Shown one piece after another: positions 24,808 through 33,978 of a DNA stretch of 64,000 bases. Under the pieces are notes generated by a model, which searched no databases, was not told the DNA's origin, and saw only the letters and a program-made list of their open reading frames with translations. This stretch comes from Streptomyces tardus (lineage in GTDB: Bacteria; Actinomycetota; Actinomycetes; Streptomycetales; Streptomycetaceae): contig NZ_JAELVF020000001.1 in the NCBI RefSeq assembly GCF_018101125.2, positions 1,420,783-1,484,782 of the forward strand, read 5' to 3'. A program made the position numbers and the translations under genes. Within the stretch, counting starts at the first letter, position 1. Every line of letters begins with the position of its first letter.

Positions 24808-25386
24808 TCAGGCGTTGGAGGGTCCGGACTTGTCCACGCCGGTCTTGGAGCAGCCAGGCTCCTTGCTCATCGCGGTGCGCAGATCACCGGACTCGAGCTT
24901 GTTGAGCGCCGCGTCGCCGCTCCTGCCGAGCGTCTCCAGCTCCTTGGCCACCTCGCGCAGACCGTCGGCGAACTTCGCCTGGTCCTTGGTGTCGAGCTTG
25001 TCGACCTTGACCTTGAGGCCCGCGTAGGAGGCGGAGATGTCGCTGAGCTCCTTGACCGCGTCCTTGCGCAGCTTGGCCCCGTCGTCCACCGGGGGCTCGC
25101 CCGCGCCCGAGACCGCACTGCCCAACGACTTGTAGGCATCGGAGAGTTGACCGAACGCCTCGGAGTCGGCCTTCTGCACGGCGGCGGAGGAGCTGTCCTT
25201 GGCGGCGGCCTCGGAGATGGCCGTGTTGGCGCCCTGGATCTTCTTCACCTGGGGCTGGACCTGGTCACAGACCTTCTTCGCCCAGGCCTGGGCCTTCCCG
25301 TCGTCCTCGTCGTCACCGCCACAGCCGGTCAGCGCGAGAGCGAGGGCGGCGCTGCCACACAGCGCCGCGGCGAGCTTGTTGTTCAC
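24808..25386 (-). CDS. Small lipoprotein, helical
   Basis: A ~192-residue exported lipoprotein. The signal is NNKLAAALCGSAALALALTGC, with the lipobox LTGC, followed by an acidic spacer (GGDDEDD). The mature part is a helical bundle rich in Lys/Ala/Asp without known motifs and ends with one further Cys. I chose GTG at 25386 because GAAGGG lies about 9 nt before it; an in-frame ATG at 25395 has that site directly abutting it. Similar small secreted proteins sit next to hppA in other Streptomyces. The function is unknown. Confidence 0.75.
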   Translation of the reverse strand: MNNKLAAALCGSAALALALTGCGGDDEDDGKAQAWAKKVCDQVQPQVKKIQGANTAISEAAAKDSSSAAVQKADSEAFGQLSDAYKSLGSAVSGAGEPPVDDGAKLRKDAVKELSDISASYAGLKVKVDKLDTKDQAKFADGLREVAKELETLGRSGDAALNKLESGDLRTAMSKEPGCSKTGVDKSGPSNA

Positions 25387-25552
25387 CGGTTCCATCCCTT
25401 CATGGCTACTCGGCCCGGAACATACACGCCCGGCGCCACCCACGAGGCGGCGAAGATACGCGTTCGATGCTTTCTGGACCCAAAGCAGCAATTTTGTCGC
25501 AGACCTCTGCAGCGGTCCGCGGTACTTCCGCCACCTGCTCCCGGGCAGCGGA

Positions 25553-25585
25553 AGCGGGTGGCGCGCACTCCGCGCACCACCCGCT
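25553..25585. terminator. Terminator downstream of hppA
   Basis: A 14-bp stem with one G/T-type mismatch (25553-25566 with 25572-25585) and a 5-nt loop follows the hppA stop on the minus strand. Confidence 0.6.
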
Positions 25586-25656
25586 GAACTGCACAAACCC
25601 CGGACAGTGAGCACCACCGCACCACACGGCCGGCGGCCCTCACCCACCCGTCTCGA

Positions 25657-28053
25657 TCAGGGAGCCGCGACCGGATCCCTTGGCTGAGTGGGCTTGCTCA
25701 CGTTGTCCGAATCATCCTCTTCGCCCATCACCACTCCACGCCGCTTGGAGACGTAGACGGCGCCCACGATGACGATCACCGAGGCCACCGCGATCACCGC
25801 TCGGAGCGGGGCGCTCGCGCCGTCGCCGTACGAGAGGGTCACGATGGCGGGCGCGATGAGGAGCGCCACCAGGTTCATGACCTTGAGCAGCGGGTTGATT
25901 GCCGGACCCGCGGTGTCCTTGAACGGGTCGCCCACGGTGTCACCGATCACCGTCGCGGAGTGGGCCTCGCTGCCCTTGCCGCCGTGGTGGCCGTCCTCGA
26001 CCATCTTCTTGGCGTTGTCCCACGCACCACCGGAGTTGGCCAGGAAGACGGCCATCAGGATGCCCGCCGCGATGGCTCCCGCGAGGAAGCAGGCGAGCGC
26101 TCCGATGCCCAGGCTGAAGCCGACCGCGATCGGCGACATCACCGCCAGCAGGCCCGGCGTGGTCAACTCGCGCAGTGCGTCCTTGGTGCAGATGTCGACG
26201 ACGCGCCCGTACTCCGGCTTCTCCGTGTAGTCCATGATCCCGGGGTGCTCCCGGAACTGGCGCCGCACCTCGTACACGACGGCGCCCGCGGAGCGCGAGA
26301 CGGCGCTGATCGCGAGGCCGGAGAAGAGGAAGACGACCGCTGCACCGAGGATCAGGCCGACGAGATTGTTGGGCTGGGCGATGTCCAGGCTGAGGTTCAT
26401 CTCCCCCGCCGCGGCGCCGACATCGCGTGCCGCCGTCTCGAAGGCGTCCCGATAGGAGCCGAAGAGCGCGGCGGCGGCGAGTACTGCCGTGGCAATGGCG
26501 ATGCCCTTGGTGATCGCCTTGGTGGTGTTGCCCACCGCGTCGAGGTCGGTGAGCACCTGCGCGCCCGCGCCCTCGACGTCGCCGGACATCTCGGCGATGC
26601 CCTGGGCGTTGTCGGAGACCGGCCCGAAGGTGTCCATGGCGACGATGACGCCCACCGTCGTCAGCAGGCCCGTGCCCGCGAGGGCGACGGCGAAGAGGGC
26701 GAGCATGATCGACGTACCGCCGAGCAGGAACGCGCCGTACACGCTCAGCCCGATCAACAGCGCCGTGTAGACCGCCGATTCCAGACCGAGCGAAACGCCT
26801 GCCAGCACGACGGTCGCGGGGCCCGTCAGCGAGCTCTTCCCCACGTCCTGGACCGGCTTGCGGGTCGTCTCGGTGAAGTAGCCGGTCAGCTGCTGGATCA
26901 GTGCCGCGAGCACGATGCCGATCGCCACCGCGGTCAGCGCGATCAGCCGCGGGTCGCCCTCGTGGCCGGCGATGGCCTCGTTGGTGACCCCGTCCAACTC
27001 CGCGAACGTGGCCGGGAGATAGGTGTACGCCGCCACCGCGACCAGTACGAGCGAGATGGCCGCCGAGATGAAGAAGCCGCGGTTGATCGCGGACATCCCG
27101 CTGCGGTCCGTACGGCGCGGCGCGACGACGAAGACACCGATCATCGCGGTGAGCACGCCGATCGCCGGAACGATCAGCGGGAAGGCGAGTCCGGCGTCGC
27201 CGAAAGCCACGGTGCCCAGGATCAGGCTGGCCACCAGTACGACGGCGTAGGACTCGAAGAGGTCGGCGGCCATACCGGCGCAGTCACCGACGTTGTCGCC
27301 CACGTTGTCGGCGATGGTCGCCGCGTTGCGAGGGTCGTCCTCGGGGATGCCCTGTTCCACCTTGCCGACGAGGTCCGCGCCCACATCGGCCGCCTTGGTG
27401 AAGATGCCGCCGCCCACTCGCATGAACATCGCGATGAGCGCGGCGCCGAGACCGAAGCCCTCCAGCACCTTCGGTGCGTCCGCGGCGTACACGAGCACCA
27501 CGCAGGCAGCACCGAACAGGCCGAGACCGACGGTGAACATTCCCACCACGCCGCCGGTGCGGAAAGCGATCTTCATCGCCTTGTGCGAAACCGCGGTGAG
27601 ATCGGCGGCCGGTTGGCCCTCAGCGGGCGTCGCCTCACGCGCCGCTGCCGCCACTCGGACGTTGCTGCGGACCGCGAGCCACATGCCGATATACCCGGTG
27701 GCCGCAGAGAAAGCAGCGCCCACCAGGAAGAACAGTGAACGCCCAATCCGTTGATTCGTATCGTCGGCAGGGAGCAGGAAGAGCAGGAAGAAGACGACCA
27801 CGGCAAAAATGCCGAGTGTGCGCAACTGTCGATACAGGTAGGCATTCGCGCCCTCCTGTACAGCCGCAGCGATCTCCTTCATGCTCTCCGTGCCCTCGTC
27901 GGCCGCGAGGACCTGGCGCAAGAGCACCACGGCAACGACGAGGGCGGCCAGGGCGATCACGGCGATCACCACCACCAGCCCTCTGTTGCCCGTTGTCAGC
28001 ACGGCGTCGGCCAACAGGTGATGGCCCTGCAGAGTGGGGAGTTGCCCCGCCAT
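25657..28053 (-). CDS. hppA: Membrane-bound proton-translocating pyrophosphatase
   Basis: A 798-residue integral membrane enzyme with ~16 helices that hydrolyses cytoplasmic pyrophosphate and pumps protons out. The signature DVGADLVGKVEQGIPEDDPRN is present, as are the DNVGDNVGDCAG and C-terminal DTVGDPFKDTAGP acidic clusters that bind Mg-PPi. The sequence GNTTKAITKG has Lys at the position that distinguishes potassium-independent proton pumps from potassium-dependent ones (Ala), so it should be K+-independent. AAGGAGG lies just before the ATG. It stands alone with a long upstream region. Confidence 0.96.
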   Translation of the reverse strand: MAGQLPTLQGHHLLADAVLTTGNRGLVVVIAVIALAALVVAVVLLRQVLAADEGTESMKEIAAAVQEGANAYLYRQLRTLGIFAVVVFFLLFLLPADDTNQRIGRSLFFLVGAAFSAATGYIGMWLAVRSNVRVAAAAREATPAEGQPAADLTAVSHKAMKIAFRTGGVVGMFTVGLGLFGAACVVLVYAADAPKVLEGFGLGAALIAMFMRVGGGIFTKAADVGADLVGKVEQGIPEDDPRNAATIADNVGDNVGDCAGMAADLFESYAVVLVASLILGTVAFGDAGLAFPLIVPAIGVLTAMIGVFVVAPRRTDRSGMSAINRGFFISAAISLVLVAVAAYTYLPATFAELDGVTNEAIAGHEGDPRLIALTAVAIGIVLAALIQQLTGYFTETTRKPVQDVGKSSLTGPATVVLAGVSLGLESAVYTALLIGLSVYGAFLLGGTSIMLALFAVALAGTGLLTTVGVIVAMDTFGPVSDNAQGIAEMSGDVEGAGAQVLTDLDAVGNTTKAITKGIAIATAVLAAAALFGSYRDAFETAARDVGAAAGEMNLSLDIAQPNNLVGLILGAAVVFLFSGLAISAVSRSAGAVVYEVRRQFREHPGIMDYTEKPEYGRVVDICTKDALRELTTPGLLAVMSPIAVGFSLGIGALACFLAGAIAAGILMAVFLANSGGAWDNAKKMVEDGHHGGKGSEAHSATVIGDTVGDPFKDTAGPAINPLLKVMNLVALLIAPAIVTLSYGDGASAPLRAVIAVASVIVIVGAVYVSKRRGVVMGEEDDSDNVSKPTQPRDPVAAP

Positions 28054-28934
28054 TCGTCCTCCTTGACGTTTGGCACATGGGCGCGCGCAAGCACACGCTC
28101 AGGCGTCCTGCTGCTCAGATGTCGAGGGAGTCTAGAGATCTTCCTGTGAACTAAACAGGGCGCCGTCGCGAGGAATTCGCAGCGAGTTGACGAAGATCAG
28201 AAAGGCGACTCTTTGGGAATTCCCTCACAAGGGAGTGTGTACATAATCCTGACTGCTCGGAAAATGATCTCACTATCGATCAGCAGGGATCGGGCACACC
28301 GGTTCCCAACAGGAAAAACAAAGGCCTCAGCAGCGCCAGGAGATCACTCGGCAGCGCGGAACAAGATCCGCGACCGGAGCACCGGAGATCCGCACACCGG
28401 ACGTCCGAGCGACTGCCGGACGTCTTCACGGCGATCCTGAGCGGGCGAAGACGACCGGAAAGAGCGTCCCGGAAACGTCACCGGGTTGACCGCTCCGACC
28501 GTGGCGCACGGGGCACGGCGGTCGAAACCCAGCGAGGAAGGCGAAACCTGGCGCGTCGCCGCGCCCGAGAAGACCTCGGCAGCGCTCGGTCGGCGCTTCA
28601 CCGGCAGCGCTCGGTCGGCAACTCGATGGGCCCAGCTGTACGTTCGCCCGGCAGCAGACGCAGTACGGGGCAGCAGTTCCGACGGAGGCGACCGTCGACG
28701 GACGCCGCACAAGCGCCGGCGTGGAGCGGCACGGACCGGCAGGCGGCCAGACGCGCGGCGCGTGCAACTCGTACGGCACACACGGCTCGTACTGCTGCTC
28801 ACCAATCGGCGTGCGCCGGCCGGCGGGCTGCCCGCACACCCGCTCGGGACCCACGACGGGGATCGGCGACGGACCCGACCGGCTCTCGCCGGCCCGACCT
28901 CGTCGAACGGGCCCCGACGGTCAAGCCCGCGGCG
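28054..28934. other. Long gene-free region upstream of hppA
   Basis: About 880 bp without a convincing gene. Minus-strand frames between 28344 and 28854 lack ribosome sites and family patterns. The AT-richer part (28130-28330) next to hppA is the likely promoter region. An 18-bp direct repeat is present at 28577-28594 and 28602-28619. Confidence 0.5.
28577..28619. repeat. 18-bp direct repeat
   Basis: CGGCAGCGCTCGGTCGGC occurs twice in tandem orientation, 25 bp apart, at 28577-28594 and 28602-28619, between hppA and the bldG operon. It could be a pair of regulator sites or a small duplication. Confidence 0.6.
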
Positions 28935-29363
28935 TCAGGAAAAGAGCGGCGCCGGAGCGGTCGGCCAGGTCATACGGATGAGACCGCCGTGGTCGTCGGA
29001 GAGCACCTCGACGTCGTCCACGAGGCCGCTGATCACCGCGAGCCCCATGTCGCTCTCGTCCTCGGCGCCGTCGGCCGCGCCACCGACCGCGGTGCCGCCG
29101 GTCTCTCCTGCCACGGCGGCGTCGTCACCCACCTCGATGGCGAATTTCTTGTCGTCCTCGATGAGGGCGACGCGCACCGGCGAACTCAGACCGCCGCTCT
29201 GGTGCAGACCCACGGCACGGCTGCACGCCTCACCCACCGCGAGCCGGACTTCGTCCAGCACGGCTTCGTCGACCCCTGCTCGCCGAGCGACGGCCGCCGC
29301 CACCAGACGAGCGGTGCGCACGTGCTCGGGAAGCGCACTGAAGCGCAGTTCGACGGTGGCCAT
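28935..29363 (-). CDS. ApgA-like anti-sigma factor (GHKL ATP-binding)
   Basis: A 142-residue RsbW-family protein. The N-terminal sequence (VELRFSALPEHVRTARLVAAA) starts a GHKL fold; the N-box is LDEVRLAVGEACSRAV, with the usual Asn replaced (EACS), and the G-box DMGLAVISGL is near the end. A Gly/Ala-rich loop around 95-110 replaces the ATP lid. It lies 95 bp downstream of bldG in the same orientation, exactly as the Streptomyces bldG-apgA (orf3) pair. Its partner is expected to be BldG and/or a sigma factor. ATG at 29363 is preceded by AAGGGG. Confidence 0.85.
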   Translation of the reverse strand: MATVELRFSALPEHVRTARLVAAAVARRAGVDEAVLDEVRLAVGEACSRAVGLHQSGGLSSPVRVALIEDDKKFAIEVGDDAAVAGETGGTAVGGAADGAEDESDMGLAVISGLVDDVEVLSDDHGGLIRMTWPTAPAPLFS

Positions 29364-29458
29364 GCCATCCCCTTGGAGGTCGTACGGACGTGCTTCACCG
29401 GGGGTCCGGCGCAACGCAGTGCCCGACCCCCGGGGAGAAGCCTCTGTATGAGGGCGCG

Positions 29459-29800
29459 TCAGTCGGTGGCCGCGACGGCTTCGTCGACCGAATTGTGGAT
29501 CGGGAAGACCTTCGTCAGGCCGGTGATCCGGAAGATCTTCAGGATGCGCTCCTGATTACAGACCAGCCGCAACGAACCCTCGTGCGCGCGCACTCGCTTG
29601 AGACCTCCCACCAGCACGCCCAGACCGGTGGAGTCAAGGAAGTCGACACCTTCCATATCCACAACGAGGTGGAAGCTTCCATCGTTCACAAGCTCCACGA
29701 GCTGCTCACGCAGCTTGGGCGCGGTGTACACATCGATCTCGCCACCGACCTCGACGATCGTGCGATCGCCTACGGTACGGGTCGACAGGGACAGGTCCAC
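29459..29800 (-). CDS. bldG: Anti-sigma factor antagonist BldG
   Basis: A 113-residue STAS-domain protein that matches BldG closely in length and sequence as I know it. The phosphorylation site is Ser57 in DFLDSTGLG, preceded by the [10 protein letters not shown] strand. Unphosphorylated BldG binds anti-sigma factors and is required for aerial mycelium formation and antibiotic production. The GTG start at 29800 begins the canonical DLSLSTR. The downstream ApgA-like gene is its probable kinase or partner. Divergent from the helicase gene, with a promoter region of about 170 bp between them. Confidence 0.95.
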   Translation of the reverse strand: MDLSLSTRTVGDRTIVEVGGEIDVYTAPKLREQLVELVNDGSFHLVVDMEGVDFLDSTGLGVLVGGLKRVRAHEGSLRLVCNQERILKIFRITGLTKVFPIHNSVDEAVAATD

Positions 29801-29968
29801 GGATCCTCCAGCACCTTGCTATCGAGCGGTCGCCCCCTGGGCTATCCCCTCCTCAGAAGGGGATGGGTATCCCCCGCTGCCCGGAAGGGACGGATCGGCA
29901 GCCGCAGGGGCATTCAATCACCTACTCACGTGCGTGCACGACGCCTTGAGCCATTGTCCGTCAGGCTG

Positions 29969-32407
29969 ATGACACACTCGGTGTCAATGGCCAGCAATCG
30001 TCGCCCGTACACACAGGGTGCCCGACCCGCCCCGTCACCGCCCGGGTCGGTCTTCGAGCAGCTCGCCGGCACGGCCGACCGGGACAGCCGGATCACCCAT
30101 ACGGAGCATGTGCCCCCAAGGGTCGGTCGTCATGCCGACTGGCCCGCCCCGATCCGGCCAGAGGTGATCGAAGCCGTGCGCGCGGCGGGCGTCGAGCGCC
30201 CCTGGGAGCACCAGGTGGCCGCACTGCAGCACGCGCTGGCCGGCGAGTCCGTCGTCGTCGCCACCGGCACCGCTTCCGGAAAGTCGCTCACCTACACGCT
30301 GCCGGTTCTGAACACCCTGCTCGAAGGTGCGCAGGCGCCGGACGGCCGCGGCACCACCGCCCTCTACCTGGCCCCGACCAAAGCGCTCGCCGCCGACCAG
30401 TTGCGAGCCCTCAAGGAGCTCGCGCGCCCGCTCGGCAGCCGGGCCCGTCCGGCCGTGTACGACGGCGACACCCCCTACGAGGAGCGTGAGTGGGTACGGC
30501 TGCACGCCAACTACGTGCTCACCAATCCGGACATGCTCCACCGCGGGATACTCCCGTCCCACCCCCGTTGGTCCTCCTTCCTCCACGGGCTGCGCTACGT
30601 CGTCGTGGACGAGTGCCACACCTATCGGGGCGTCTTCGGCTCACACGTCGCCCAGGTGCTGCGACGGCTCCGCCGGGTCGCGGCGAAGTACGGGGCCGAC
30701 CCGGTCTTCCTGCTCGCCTCGGCCACCTCCGCCGACCCAGCGGCGGCAGCGACCCGGCTCACCGGCGTGCCCGTGCGCGAGGTCACCGAGGACACCTCCC
30801 CGAAGGGCCGTTTGACGTTCGCGCTGTGGGAGCCGCCGCTGACGGGCGGGCAGGGCGAACGAGGCGCTCCCGTAAGGCGCACGGCAACCTCCGAGGCCGC
30901 GGAACTGCTGGCCGATCTCGCCGCCCGGGACGTCAGAACGCTGGCGTTCGTCCGGTCCCGACGGGGCGCAGAACTGACGGCGGTCATCGCCCAGGAACGA
31001 CTGGCTGAAAATGATCGCTCTCGGATTGCACGAATCGCCGCATACCGGGGTGGCTACCTTCCCGAGGAACGTCGCGCCCTCGAACGCGCACTGCACTCCG
31101 GCGAACTGCTCGGCCTCGCCGCGACGACCGCGCTGGAACTCGGCGTGGACATCTCCGGCCTCGACGCGGTCCTCATCGCCGGCTATCCCGGGACCCGGGC
31201 CTCCCTCTGGCAGCAGGCCGGACGGGCGGGGCGCCAGGGCCAGGACGCCCTCGCCGTCCTCATCGCGCGGGACGACCCGCTGGACACCTATCTGGTGCAC
31301 CACCCCGAGGCACTCTTCTCACAACCGGTCGAGTCGACCGTGCTCGACCCGGACAACCCTTATGTGCTCGCTCCTCACCTCTGTGCGGCGGCAGCCGAAA
31401 TCCCGCTCTCCGAAGCCGACTTCGGACTCTTCGGGCCTGCGGCGGCCGAGGTGGTGCCCTCGCTGGAGCGACGCAGACTGCTGCGGCGGCGGGGCTCGAC
31501 CTGGTACTGGACGCGTCGGGAGAGAGCCGTCGACCTCACCGACATCCGCGGGCAGGGCGGCGCGCCCGTCCAGGTCGTCGAGGAGGCGACGGGCCGACTG
31601 CTCGGCACCGTCGACGCCGCGGCGGCGCACAGCACGGTCCACGAGGGCGCCGTGCATCTGCACCAGGGCCGCAGCTACGTCGTACGACAACTCGACCTGG
31701 ACGACCCGAACGGATCCGTCGCGCTGGTGGAGGAGTCCAGTCCGCCGTGGTCGACCATGGCCAGGGACACCACCGCCATCACGATCCTGGAGACCACCTC
31801 CCGAGTGCCCTGGGGCGAGGGCGAACTGTGCTTCGGTTCGGTGGAGGTCACCCACCAGGTCGTCTCTTATCTGCGGCGCAAGCTGGTGACGAACGAGGTC
31901 CTGGGCGAGACCAAACTCGACCTGCCGCCGCGCACACTGCGCACACGCGCCGTGTGGTGGACGGTCTCGGAGGGTCAGCTGGACTCCGCCGGCATCGGCC
32001 CCGAGATGCTCCCCGGAGCGCTGCACGCCGCCGAGCACGCCTCGATCGGCATGCTGCCGCTTTTCGCCACCTGCGACCGGTGGGACATCGGTGGCGTCTC
32101 CGTCCCGCTGCATCCCGACACGCTCCTCCCCACGGTCTTCGTCTACGACGGGCAGCCGGGCGGTGCCGGCTTCGCGGAACGTGCCTTCGGCACCGCACAG
32201 CGGTGGCTCGGGGCGACTCGCGAAGCCATCGCGGTCTGCGAGTGCGAACGCGGGTGCCCGTCCTGTGTGCAGTCCTCGAAGTGCGGCAACGGCAACGAGC
32301 CCCTGCACAAACGCGGCGCGCTGCGTCTGCTCACCGAACTGCTCCGGGCGGCCCCGCCCTCGACCGAATCTCCGGCGCGTACGGACCGCGAGATATCCGG
32401 GCCGTGA
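29969..32407 (+). CDS. DEAD/DEAH-box helicase with C-terminal DUF1998 (MrfA-like)
   Basis: A ~812-residue superfamily 2 helicase. It has Q-like HQVAALQHAL, Walker A GTASGKS (Lys ~105), DECH at ~213-217, SATSADP motif III and QQAGRAGRQG motif VI. The C-terminal DUF1998 domain ends with a four-cysteine cluster (CECERGCPSC, ~757 on), as in Bacillus MrfA, which repairs mitomycin damage. A DNA repair or processing role is likely. Two in-frame ATGs (29969, 29987) are possible and neither has a strong site. Its 3' end overlaps the convergent TadE-like gene by 77 bp; the pairing 'helicase/secretion neighbourhood' is conserved in actinobacteria. Confidence 0.9.
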   Translation: MTHSVSMASNRRPYTQGARPAPSPPGSVFEQLAGTADRDSRITHTEHVPPRVGRHADWPAPIRPEVIEAVRAAGVERPWEHQVAALQHALAGESVVVATGTASGKSLTYTLPVLNTLLEGAQAPDGRGTTALYLAPTKALAADQLRALKELARPLGSRARPAVYDGDTPYEEREWVRLHANYVLTNPDMLHRGILPSHPRWSSFLHGLRYVVVDECHTYRGVFGSHVAQVLRRLRRVAAKYGADPVFLLASATSADPAAAATRLTGVPVREVTEDTSPKGRLTFALWEPPLTGGQGERGAPVRRTATSEAAELLADLAARDVRTLAFVRSRRGAELTAVIAQERLAENDRSRIARIAAYRGGYLPEERRALERALHSGELLGLAATTALELGVDISGLDAVLIAGYPGTRASLWQQAGRAGRQGQDALAVLIARDDPLDTYLVHHPEALFSQPVESTVLDPDNPYVLAPHLCAAAAEIPLSEADFGLFGPAAAEVVPSLERRRLLRRRGSTWYWTRRERAVDLTDIRGQGGAPVQVVEEATGRLLGTVDAAAAHSTVHEGAVHLHQGRSYVVRQLDLDDPNGSVALVEESSPPWSTMARDTTAITILETTSRVPWGEGELCFGSVEVTHQVVSYLRRKLVTNEVLGETKLDLPPRTLRTRAVWWTVSEGQLDSAGIGPEMLPGALHAAEHASIGMLPLFATCDRWDIGGVSVPLHPDTLLPTVFVYDGQPGGAGFAERAFGTAQRWLGATREAIAVCECERGCPSCVQSSKCGNGNEPLHKRGALRLLTELLRAAPPSTESPARTDREISGP

Positions 32408-32813
32408 GGTCCACAGCGCCACCGGGCCCGAGCACACACCGCACCACGGAGGCTCCCTGCGCCTCGGCCACTCGACGTGCCGCGCCGCAGGCGGGTCGCT
32501 GCCCCTGAGGTGCCCGGGCTGCCGCCGCGAGCGCTGCCAGATCCGCCGCGCCGGCTGTGCGATGGCGCACGGCGACAACCTCGCAGAGCGACATCAGCGC
32601 CAGGAACACGGTGCACAGGGCCAACGCCGACCACGCGGCCCACACGGTGGCGGAGCCTCCGTCATCCCCGCATCTCGCCGAACGACGAAGTCGGTAACCC
32701 GCCGAACTGCAGAACCGGTGAGGCCCCTGCATCTCTGCGCGCCACCGCCCGAGGGCGCCGTCGAATGGCCGCCCAGGGCCCCGGCCGACCGGCCGACTCT
32801 CCCCTCCGCTCAT
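32331..32813 (-). CDS. TadE-like protein, Rv3654c (helicase/secretion neighbourhood) family
   Basis: A ~160-residue protein. After a charged N-terminus of about 50 residues comes the TadE-type motif DGGSATVWAAWSALALCTVF, which is one membrane helix. A VRHRTAGAADLAALAAAA helix follows, then a short domain with two Cys (PACGAARR, VVRCVLG). It is the last gene of the tad operon, starting with an ATGA overlap with tadE, and probably acts as a minor pilin or assembly factor. The first ~40 residues may be non-conserved. It runs into the 3' end of the convergent helicase gene. Confidence 0.8.
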   Translation of the reverse strand: MSGGESRPVGRGPGRPFDGALGRWRAEMQGPHRFCSSAGYRLRRSARCGDDGGSATVWAAWSALALCTVFLALMSLCEVVAVRHRTAGAADLAALAAAARAPQGQRPACGAARRVAEAQGASVVRCVLGPGGAVDLTARISRGPYAPEIRSRAGPPGAVR

Positions 32814-33551
32814 CCGACGCTCCCGCCCTCTGCCCCCGGCGCGCCCACCCCACCATCACGGGCGGCTTCCGCTGCTCCCTCTGGCTCGGCGCTCTCCCCG
32901 GGCCGCTCGGGCCCACCGCTCGGAGGCGTACGCATCGGCGCGCTCGGCATCGTCGGCGCACTCGGCGCTGTCGCCACCGGCGGTGACGGCAGCAACGGTG
33001 ACGACACGCGGCTCCCGGGCTCGGACGGTCCCGGGCCGACCGCGTGCGGGTGAGAGCGCGAAGCGCCGGCCCTGGCCCGCTGTCTGTCGAGTTGAGCGCC
33101 GAAGCGGTTGCCCAGGCGGAGGACCGCCCGGGGGCGGGCGGTCCTCCGCCTGGGCAACCGCTTCGGCGCTCAACTCGACAGACAGCGGGCCAGGGCCGGC
33201 GCTTCGCGCTCTCACCCGCACGCGGACCAGGTCGCCGACACGACGTGCCTCGACCTCCGCACCGGCCGGAGCCACCTGTCGAGCCGCAGCCGTCACACCA
33301 GGCCACGGTTCCGCCCTGGCAGCGGCCCTGGCTCCGGCGCGGGCGGCGTCGACGCACTGGATGTGAGCCGCGCCGGCGAGCAGCCCCCACAGCAGCATCG
33401 CGGTGAGCAGGACCAGAGACGGGACGACCACCGCGGTCTCCGCCGTGGCCTGTCCCGAATCCCGCCACCGGCACAGACACCGCGCCCGACCCCGACGCAC
33501 ATCCGCCTTCACCCCGGCGACCACGCATTCACACCGCCGAACTGAACGCAC
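32810..33551 (-). pseudogene. tadE: tadE-like pilus gene interrupted by an inverted duplication
   Basis: The N-terminal part reads GQATAETAVVVPSLVLLTAML (TadE signal and helix), then AAHIQCVDAARAGARAAAR, and is open to ~33135. The C-terminal Pro/Ser-rich part is open in another frame down to the TGA at 32810, which overlaps the next gene's ATG as ATGA. Between them lies the palindrome 33040-33225. Removing 103 bp (33032-33134), bounded by the repeated CCCG, would join both frames exactly. So the gene is intact in design but broken in this sequence. The start may be GTG at 33551 or 33512. Confidence 0.8.
33040..33225. repeat. Perfect inverted repeat, 91-bp arms, 4-nt loop
   Basis: Positions 33040-33130 are the exact reverse complement of 33135-33225, separated only by GGGG. 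The right arm is the coding copy within tadE; the left arm is the additional inverted copy. It is far longer than any terminator and breaks the reading frame. Confidence 0.95.
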
Positions 33552-33771
33552 GCTCGATCAGTCCCTGCAACGCCGCCGTGACGGACGAACTGGTCAGCAC
33601 CTGGTACAGGACCGCCGCGAAAGCACAGGCGGCGAGCGTTGCCACCGCGTACTCCGCAGTGCTCATCCCTGCGTCGGTCGTACGGGGCCAACGCGCAGCA
33701 CGCCGAAGCCGGCCGCAATACGGCAAGGCATCGGCGATACGCCGCCGTCGCACGGTGGGGCACATCAACAT
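33529..33771 (-). CDS. DUF4244 protein, probable Flp-type pilin
   Basis: An 80-residue protein with a basic leader (RRRRIADALPYCGRLRR) ending at DAGMSTAEYAVATLAACAFAAVLYQVLTSS. The AGMSTAEYA pattern resembles the Flp pilin cleavage/polymerisation site with Glu at +5 of the mature form, and one hydrophobic helix follows. DUF4244 proteins take the pilin position in Streptomyces tad loci. ATG at 33771 has GAGGAG upstream. It lies between tadC and tadE; in structure it is the only candidate major pilin of this locus. Confidence 0.82.
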   Translation of the reverse strand: MLMCPTVRRRRIADALPYCGRLRRAARWPRTTDAGMSTAEYAVATLAACAFAAVLYQVLTSSSVTAALQGLIERAFSSAV

Positions 33772-33978
33772 GGCTTTATCTCCTCGGAGTTGAGACTGAT
33801 CCGGGTGGAAAGAATCGAAGACAACCGTCCAGCGCCGTGCCGCCCGACGATCTGTCCGGCACCCGCCGAGCAACGCCCCGGTCACAGGATCGGGCGGCGC
33901 AGAGCGGGGAAAGCCACGGAACGCGATGCGGCCGGGACGCGGTACGGACTTACGGGAGCGTGCCGTTGGGCGAGCGAC

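Noticed and set aside
28344..28854. Overlapping minus-strand frames of 142-153 codons
   Set aside because: They are Arg/Ser/Pro-rich without ribosome sites or family patterns, with several equally long alternatives on the plus strand.
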